NCBI GenBank assembly: GCA_023423335.1
Contig: JAFAFU010000079.1
Location: 1-19,481 of the forward strand
Source: Bacillota bacterium
GTDB lineage: Bacteria; Bacillota; Clostridia; Lachnospirales; Lachnospiraceae
Direction: 5' to 3'
DNA length: 19,481 nucleotides
A model generated the notes under the pieces. It was not told the origin of the DNA. It saw nothing but the letters and a program-made list of their open reading frames with translations, and made no database searches. The translations under genes were made by a program, and so were the position numbers. Below are positions 14,845-19,481 of the stretch, in pieces. Numbering within the stretch: position 1 is the stretch's first letter; every line of letters starts with the position of its first letter.

Positions 14845-16491
14845 TCAGGAATCTGCTTCTTCATCCTCTTCCTCATTGTTAAATTGCATTATCTGTCTCT
14901 TACGGGCCATCTCATCACTGTCCAGATATTCATCATAGGTGGTGATTTTATCGATCAGCCCGTTCGGTGTAAGCTCCATGATACGGTTCGCGGTCGTCTG
15001 GATAAATTGGTGGTCGGGGGAGGTAAATAAGGCAACTCCCGGAAATTTGATCAAGCCGTTGTTCAGGGATGTAATGGACTCCATATCCAGATGGTTCGTA
15101 GGTTCATCCAGAATCAATACATTGGCACCGGCAATCATCATCTTGGAAAGCATTACCCGGACACGCTCACCACCGGAGAGCACATTGACCTTCTTGGAGC
15201 CTTCCTCGCCGGCAAACAACATTCTGCCCATGAAGCCGCGGACATAGGTGACATCCTTCTCAGGAGAGAACGGCATCAGAAAATCCACAATGGTTTCGTC
15301 ACCGGCAAACAGCTTCGTGTTATCCTTCGGAAAATAGGAAACATTTGTTGTGATGCCCCATTTATAAGTACCGGAATCCGGTTCCATTTCGCCGGAAAGA
15401 ATCTTAAAGAGAGTAGTGGTAGCCGTGGTATTCGGTCCGACAAAAGCAATCTTATCATTATGGCCCACGATGAAGCTGATATTGTCCAGAACTTTGACAC
15501 CGTCAATGGTCTTACTCAGGTTTTCAACCGTAAGTACCTCATTTCCGATCTCCCTGCTCGGACGAAAGTCAATATAAGGATATTTTCTGCTGGATGGCCG
15601 GATATCATCCAGTTCGATTTTTTCCAAAGCTTTCTTACGGGAGGTTGCCTGTTTGGACTTGGAGGCATTGGCGGAGAAACGCTGGATGAATTCCTGCAAT
15701 TCTTTGATTTTCTCTTCCTTCTTCTTGTTGGCTTCCTTCATCTGCCGGACCATAAGCTGGCTGGATTCATACCAAAAATCATAATTGCCGGCATATAGCT
15801 GGATCTTTGCATAATCAATATCTGCGATATGAGTACATACCTTATTCAGGAAATAACGGTCATGGGATACGACGATCACAGTGTTTTCGAAATTAATCAG
15901 GAACTCCTCCAGCCAGCGGATTGCTTCCAGATCCAGATGGTTGGTAGGCTCATCCAGCAGCAGGATGTCCGGATTACCGAACAGTGCCTGGGCGAGCAGT
16001 ACCTTAACCTTCTCGCCGCCGTTCAGCTCACCCATTTTCTTGTAATGCAGATCGGGCTCGATTCCGAGGCCATTTAAGAGAGAAGCAGCGTTAGCTTCCG
16101 CCTCCCAGCCGTCCATGGAAGCGAATTCACCCTCGAGCTCACTGGCATGGATACCATCCTCTTCGGTAAAATCCTCCTTTGCATAGATCGCATCCTTTTC
16201 CTTCATGATCTCATAAAGACGTTTGTTCCCCATAATTACCGTGTCCAGTACTTCGTAGGAATCGTATTTGAAATGGTCCTGCTGCAGGAAGGACAGTCTC
16301 TGTCCGGGAGTAATGATAATATCTCCCTTGGTAGGCTCCAGCTGCCCATTCAGTATCTTAAGGAAGGTGGACTTACCGGCGCCGTTTGCACCGATAATAC
16401 CATAGCAGTTACCCTCTGTGAATTTGATGTTTACGTCCTCGAACAGGGCACGCTTTCCTAACCGTAATGTAATGTTACTTGCTTGTATCAT
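14845..16491 (-). CDS. ABC-F family ATPase (YkpA/YbiT-like) with degenerate second ATP site
   Basis: Soluble protein of 548 residues with two ATP-binding cassettes joined by a charged linker (about 235-310) and no membrane segments. ABC-F proteins act on ribosomes as translation factors or, in some members, in antibiotic protection. Cassette 1 is intact: GANGAGKST (34-42), LNGGE, LLLDEPTNHLD and VSHDRYF. Cassette 2 keeps LSGGE and LILDEPTNHLD. Its Walker A reads GPNTTATTT (352-360), with Thr358 in place of the key Lys, and its H-switch reads TSPDHQF, with Pro492 in place of His. The protein ends with an acidic EEEDEEADS tail. Overall layout suggests the YkpA/YbiT branch and not a resistance-type ABC-F, but this is uncertain. 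The ATG at 16491 follows AGGAGG with a 6-nt spacer. Own promoter and strong terminator. Confidence 0.92.
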   Translation of the reverse strand: MIQASNITLRLGKRALFEDVNIKFTEGNCYGIIGANGAGKSTFLKILNGQLEPTKGDIIITPGQRLSFLQQDHFKYDSYEVLDTVIMGNKRLYEIMKEKDAIYAKEDFTEEDGIHASELEGEFASMDGWEAEANAASLLNGLGIEPDLHYKKMGELNGGEKVKVLLAQALFGNPDILLLDEPTNHLDLEAIRWLEEFLINFENTVIVVSHDRYFLNKVCTHIADIDYAKIQLYAGNYDFWYESSQLMVRQMKEANKKKEEKIKELQEFIQRFSANASKSKQATSRKKALEKIELDDIRPSSRKYPYIDFRPSREIGNEVLTVENLSKTIDGVKVLDNISFIVGHNDKIAFVGPNTTATTTLFKILSGEMEPDSGTYKWGITTNVSYFPKDNTKLFAGDETIVDFLMPFSPEKDVTYVRGFMGRMLFAGEEGSKKVNVLSGGERVRVMLSKMMIAGANVLILDEPTNHLDMESITSLNNGLIKFPGVALFTSPDHQFIQTTANRIMELTPNGLIDKITTYDEYLDSDEMARKRQIMQFNNEEEDEEADS

Positions 16492-16560
16492 TGAAACCCT
16501 CCTGTATGGTTTCAGATCTTGACGATCTGCCTAATCCTCTTATAAAAAGTCATCATTTCT

Positions 16561-16588
16561 ATTGTATCTTATATTATTGATTTTGCAA
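16561..16588 (-). promoter_or_regulatory. Promoter of the ABC-F gene
   Basis: On the minus strand TTGCAA (16588-16583) and TACAAT (16566-16561) are separated by 16 bases. A small hairpin (CAGATC/GATCTG) lies in the ~60-nt leader before the ribosome binding site. Confidence 0.7.
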
Positions 16589-16631
16589 GTAAATTTTATC
16601 GAGGATTATTCCTTATCTTTTGTTACTTTTG

Positions 16632-17732
16632 TTATCTGGATAGCAATGCAATTTCGTCCAACCGGTCCATGATTGGCAGATGCTGGGTGCAGAGGGTTTC
16701 GCACTGGCCGCAGCGGATGCATTCCGCCGCTTTGGAAACAGACATTCCCCAATGCCATTTCAGACGGTTTTCAATGCTGTTGCCCAGAAGCTTTTCATTA
16801 TAGGAATCCATGAACTTCGGAATATCGATCTCCTGAGGGCAATATTTGCAGTAAGCACAGCCGGTACAAAGATTATTGAGGGCAACGCCCTTGTTCTCGT
16901 ATTCCTTATAGATTTCTTCTGCGGACTGCTCTACCAGATTATCCACTGAGCGGACGGCATCATCCACATGCTGTTTCGTCGTACAGCCGGCCAGAGTAAC
17001 TGAGATTTCCCTGTGGGATGCCACAAAACGGAGAGCAGCCTGGGGAACAGAAAGCTCGGTACCTTCTGCAATATAACCGAAGATATCCGGGTTGTTGGGA
17101 ATCAGACCGCCGCCCAGGGGATTCATGACAGTGATACCCATTCCCCTCTTATAGGCGGCTGCTATACCAGCCTGGCGAAAACGGTAATTTAATGCGTTAT
17201 ATCCGATCAGCATACCCTGAAAGGCCCCGGTCTCTATTACCTTCTCCAGATCATTACCCTGCATATGGGAGGAGAATGTTATGTTTTTAATCAAACCATC
17301 CTTCTTCGCCTGTTCAAAGAAGGGATAAAGGATGTCATATTGCTTTCGGAAGGATTCCAGATCGAGCAGACACCACAGGTAATAGAAATCCAGGTAATCC
17401 ACCTTCAGCCGCTTTATGGAGTTCTCCAGCCTGCGCCGGAATTCGTCTGCGGTTCCTTTCCCATTTACAGTACCCATATTCATTTTCGAGGATATAAAAA
17501 AGCTGTCCCTGGGGAGCTGGGATAAGGCTAAGCCGGTGATCTCTTCACTCTTGTCCTGGCAGTAGAAGGGAGCACTGTCAAAGAAGTTAATTCCCTTTTC
17601 ATGGGCATACAAAACTACTTCGGCACATTTGCTGAAGTTACCGGCATTGATATCTTCATCGTTGTATCTCATGGTTCCCATGCCGACTGCGGAAACCTTC
17701 ATGCCGGTACTACCGTATTGCTTATAGTACAT
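16632..17732 (-). CDS. Aldo/keto reductase with C-terminal double 4Fe-4S-type domain
   Basis: Predicted 366-residue oxidoreductase. The N-terminal aldo/keto reductase barrel (about 1-275) contains Asp52 and Tyr57 (NFFDSAPFY) and Lys83 (ISSKMN), three of the usual catalytic tetrad. The histidine position appears as Trp120 in LDFYYLWCL. The C-terminal part carries two cysteine clusters, Cys289/292/295/298 followed by Pro, and Cys338/341/344/348. They resemble a ferredoxin-like 4Fe-4S domain, suggesting electron transfer to or from an iron-sulfur protein. Substrate unknown. The ATG at 17732 has GGAGG 6 nt upstream; a longer frame up to 17774 lacks such a site and overlaps the leader. Transcribed divergently from the alpha/beta hydrolase. 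No obvious U-tract terminator follows. Confidence 0.93.
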   Translation of the reverse strand: MYYKQYGSTGMKVSAVGMGTMRYNDEDINAGNFSKCAEVVLYAHEKGINFFDSAPFYCQDKSEEITGLALSQLPRDSFFISSKMNMGTVNGKGTADEFRRRLENSIKRLKVDYLDFYYLWCLLDLESFRKQYDILYPFFEQAKKDGLIKNITFSSHMQGNDLEKVIETGAFQGMLIGYNALNYRFRQAGIAAAYKRGMGITVMNPLGGGLIPNNPDIFGYIAEGTELSVPQAALRFVASHREISVTLAGCTTKQHVDDAVRSVDNLVEQSAEEIYKEYENKGVALNNLCTGCAYCKYCPQEIDIPKFMDSYNEKLLGNSIENRLKWHWGMSVSKAAECIRCGQCETLCTQHLPIMDRLDEIALLSR

Positions 17733-17777
17733 ACGAAACCTCCATTCCATACATTTATTGTAACCTGATATCATAGA

Positions 17778-17806
17778 AGTATATCACACCGGAGGCGTCC
17801 GCTCAA
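17778..17806 (-). promoter_or_regulatory. Promoter of the aldo/keto reductase gene
   Basis: On the minus strand TTGAGC (17806-17801) and TATACT (17783-17778) are 17 bases apart, and TG one base before the -10 makes it an extended -10 promoter. The leader is about 40 nt. Confidence 0.75.
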
Positions 17807-17872
17807 TGTATTATCCTGTGTTCTGTTGCAATTTTAATACCCGCATCCCCTGGTAAGTATTCTCTGTTTTGT

Positions 17873-17901
17873 TTGACTTTTATATATAACTTGGTTAAAA
17901 T
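17873..17901 (+). promoter_or_regulatory. Promoter of the alpha/beta hydrolase gene
   Basis: TTGACT (17873-17878) and TAAAAT (17896-17901) are separated by exactly 17 bases. It lies ~67 bp from the divergent aldo/keto reductase promoter. The predicted transcript would have a ~210-nt leader before the ATG at 18118. Confidence 0.72.
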
Positions 17902-17935
17902 TAAGATAAATGCGAAAGTAAATAAATTCTATCAC

Positions 17936-18087
17936 ATACCGGGCTTTTCCGGTATTATTCCATCCACAATATTACTTGAAAAATCCGCCTGCATAAGCAT
18001 GGAGGTTAGTGTAAAAATAAAAAACAATTTTCACACTTAGAAGTTTGTGCCTGCGAAATCAAAGCGTGTAAGCACGCTTGGCACAAA
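17936..18087 (+). promoter_or_regulatory. Long structured 5' leader of the alpha/beta hydrolase gene
   Basis: Three hairpins occupy the 5' part of the 385-nt gene-free stretch's hydrolase side. The first is ATACCGG (17936-17942) with CCGGTAT (17949-17955). The second pairs 18008-18018 with 18027-18037, 10 of 11 positions. The third is nested: TTTGTGCC (18044-18051) pairs with GGCACAAA (18080-18087) and encloses AAGCGTG (18062-18068) with CACGCTT (18073-18079), leaving a 10-nt bulge on one side only. No U-tract terminator is present. A cis-regulatory RNA is possible; no known class was recognised. Confidence 0.45.
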
Positions 18088-18117
18088 TTCACGGGTATTG
18101 GCAGCAGGGAGGTTAAT

Positions 18118-19059
18118 ATGGCAATCAATAAAGCAATGAGGCTTGCATTAAAGGCTTTGTCATATCCGGATCTTGACACGAAGAAGACTTATAAGCTTCA
18201 GAGGCAGGTTGTTACGGCAGTTCATCCCTACTTTAGACCCTTATATGAGATCTGGGACCATAAGATTCTTGGCCTGGACCATGAAATACCGGTCCGGATA
18301 TTCTGGCCTCCGAATATGGATAACATACACAGGATTCTTATATTCTTTCACGGAGGCGGCTGGGTCATCGGCAATATTGACAGCTATACGAAGGTCTGTT
18401 CCAATATGGCCAAGCAAACCGGCAGGATCGTAATTTCCGTGGATTACCGGCTGGCACCGGAGCATCCCTTTCCGGCGGCGCCGGAGGACTGTTATACGGT
18501 GGCAAGGGAAATCTTTCTGGAAGCGGATTCTTTCAATGTGAAGCGGGAGGATATTACCCTGATCGGGGATAGCGCAGGCGGCAATCTGGCGGCGGTTGTT
18601 TCTCTGATGGCAAAGGAACGGGGTGAGTTCCTGCCTGCAAAGCAGATTCTATTATATCCTTCGACCTCCAGTGACCATAGTGAAACCTCGCCGTTTTCCT
18701 CCGTAAAGGAGAACGGAACCGGGTATCTGCTGACAACGAAGAGAATCAATGATTTTATAGAATTATACACCAGCTCGGAGGAGGACTTAAAAAATCCCTA
18801 CCTCGCCCCTATACTGGCCCCGGATTTATCCGGACAGCCGAAAACCCTGATTATTACTGCGGAATATGATCCCCTCAGGGACGAAGGCGAAGCCTATGGT
18901 AAAAAGCTGGCACAATATGGGAATACTGTAGAAGTATACCGCATGAAGAATGCATTGCATGGCTTTATTACCCTGCCGAAGCATTTTGTTCATGTAAAGA
19001 GAAGTTATGAGCTGATTAACCGTTTTTTTAACAACGGTTCCGAGATTATACCAGGATAG
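18118..19059 (+). CDS. Alpha/beta hydrolase, hormone-sensitive lipase family
   Basis: Predicted cytoplasmic esterase or lipase of 313 residues. The family-defining oxyanion motif HGGGW lies at 78-82 and YRLAPEHPFPAAPED follows. The nucleophile is Ser152 in GDSAGGN. The triad is completed by Asp251 in EYDPLRDEG and His281 in NALHGFI. No signal peptide is visible. The natural substrate cannot be read from the sequence; members act on short to medium acyl esters. The ATG at 18118 follows AGGGAGG (18106-18112) with a 5-nt spacer. The gene has its own promoter and long leader, and the next gene starts 20 nt downstream, so the two are likely co-transcribed. That gene looks like an acyltransferase, which suggests shared ester chemistry. 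Confidence 0.93.
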   Translation: MAINKAMRLALKALSYPDLDTKKTYKLQRQVVTAVHPYFRPLYEIWDHKILGLDHEIPVRIFWPPNMDNIHRILIFFHGGGWVIGNIDSYTKVCSNMAKQTGRIVISVDYRLAPEHPFPAAPEDCYTVAREIFLEADSFNVKREDITLIGDSAGGNLAAVVSLMAKERGEFLPAKQILLYPSTSSDHSETSPFSSVKENGTGYLLTTKRINDFIELYTSSEEDLKNPYLAPILAPDLSGQPKTLIITAEYDPLRDEGEAYGKKLAQYGNTVEVYRMKNALHGFITLPKHFVHVKRSYELINRFFNNGSEIIPG

Positions 19060-19079
19060 GAAAGGAGTCATTTTGATCC

Positions 19080-19481
19080 ATGACCAGAAGAAAGCCCGTA
19101 GAGTGGACAAGACTGGACAATGCAGCCAAGATATTTCCTCCTACCACCAATGAGAAGGATACTAAGGTATTCCGATTTGTCTGCGAGATGAGGGATGAGG
19201 TTAACCATGAGCTGTTACAGGAAGCTTTAGATCAGACGATGCTTCTGTTTCCGTTTTATCGGAGTGTATTACGGCGCGGGGTGTTCTGGTATTATTTTGA
19301 GAATACCGAACTGAAGCCTGAGGTAAGGGAAGAGCATAAGCTGCCCTGCAGTATGCTGTATCATCCTAATCGGAAAGATCTTTTATTTGAGGTGACCTAC
19401 TATAAGGAGAGGATCAATCTTGAAGTTTTCCATTCTCTGACAGATGGGACCGGCGCCCTGGCATTTTTAAAGACTTTGCTA
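19080..19481 (+). CDS. Acyltransferase-like protein (condensation/alcohol acetyltransferase type), 5' part only
   Basis: An open frame of 134 codons runs from ATG 19080 off the window end, so the gene is truncated by the window. The visible part starts MTRRKPVEWTRLDNAAKIFPP. This start, a hydrophobic pattern around LLQEALDQTMLLFPFYRSVL and the motif HSLTDG (residues 118-123) match the N-terminal half of condensation-type or alcohol-acetyltransferase-like CoA-dependent acyltransferases, where HxxxDG holds the catalytic His. The Shine-Dalgarno AAGGAG ends ~12 nt before the ATG, somewhat far; an alternative TTG at 19073 is in another frame and soon meets a stop. It follows the hydrolase by 20 nt and probably shares its transcript. 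Family assignment is moderate, substrate unknown. Confidence 0.75.
   Translation, partial: MTRRKPVEWTRLDNAAKIFPPTTNEKDTKVFRFVCEMRDEVNHELLQEALDQTMLLFPFYRSVLRRGVFWYYFENTELKPEVREEHKLPCSMLYHPNRKDLLFEVTYYKERINLEVFHSLTDGTGALAFLKTLL

Noticed and set aside
15091..15798. Plus-strand open frame of 235 codons opposite the ABC-F gene
   Set aside because: The minus-strand ABC-F protein is unmistakable; the antisense frame is a by-product of its codon use.
17999..18040. Thirteen-codon frame ATG...TAG inside the hydrolase leader as a leader peptide
   Set aside because: No ribosome binding site in front of it and no biased amino-acid run; likely chance.
1..19481. tRNA, rRNA, CRISPR array, insertion sequence or toxin-antitoxin genes
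   Set aside because: I saw no cloverleaf-like gene, no regular direct repeats with spacers and no transposase, integrase or toxin-like frame on either strand.

Overview
The window looks like a chromosomal segment of a Gram-positive anaerobe of the class Clostridia, most likely Lachnospiraceae or a close relative. The reasons are a type III glutamine synthetase, an FMN-type enoyl-ACP reductase (FabK) in place of FabI, strong GGAGG ribosome binding sites, consensus-like sigma-A promoters, GTG starts, and an aldo/keto reductase with a ferredoxin-like tail. The genus cannot be fixed from the sequence alone.

Region 1 (1-2300) holds glnN, the ~700-residue glutamine synthetase. A terminator-like hairpin sits in its leader, so close to the gene that expression probably requires readthrough. 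A long hairpin without a U-tract follows the gene.

Region 2 (2301-12546) is one complete type II fatty-acid synthesis operon on the + strand: fabT-like MarR regulator, fabH, acpP, fabK, fabD, fabG, fabF, accB, fabZ, accC, accD, accA. This is the gene order of the streptococcal fab locus without fabM. AccABCD make malonyl-CoA, FabD moves the malonyl group to ACP, FabH starts chains, and FabF/FabG/FabZ/FabK elongate them. A good promoter precedes the regulator and a FabT-type palindrome (core ATTTTGATTATCAAAAT) overlaps its -10, which suggests autoregulation of the operon. Inside the operon I see two further RNA-level features: a pair of mutually exclusive hairpins that can hide the fabK ribosome binding site, and two diverged copies of a ~90-nt structured leader in front of fabF and fabZ.

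Region 3 (12547-12810) is a convergent intergenic stretch filled by a ~150-nt element that folds back on itself from end to end. It could be a MITE-like repeat or a structured RNA.

Region 4 (12811-17732) has four minus-strand genes: a papain/C39-like cysteine-peptidase-fold protein, an eight-helix membrane protein with a structured 5' leader, an ABC-F ATPase whose second ATP site has lost key residues, and an aldo/keto reductase with two C-terminal Cys clusters. The last three each have a recognisable promoter; two intrinsic terminators follow the membrane-protein and ABC-F genes.

Region 5 (17733-19481) starts with a 385-nt divergent intergenic region holding two back-to-back promoters and a long structured 5' leader. 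It leads into a hormone-sensitive-lipase-family alpha/beta hydrolase, followed by the start of an acyltransferase-like gene with an HxxxDG motif that runs off the window.

No tRNA, rRNA, CRISPR array, transposase or prophage gene was found. The novelty candidates are mainly RNA-level elements in and next to the fab operon.
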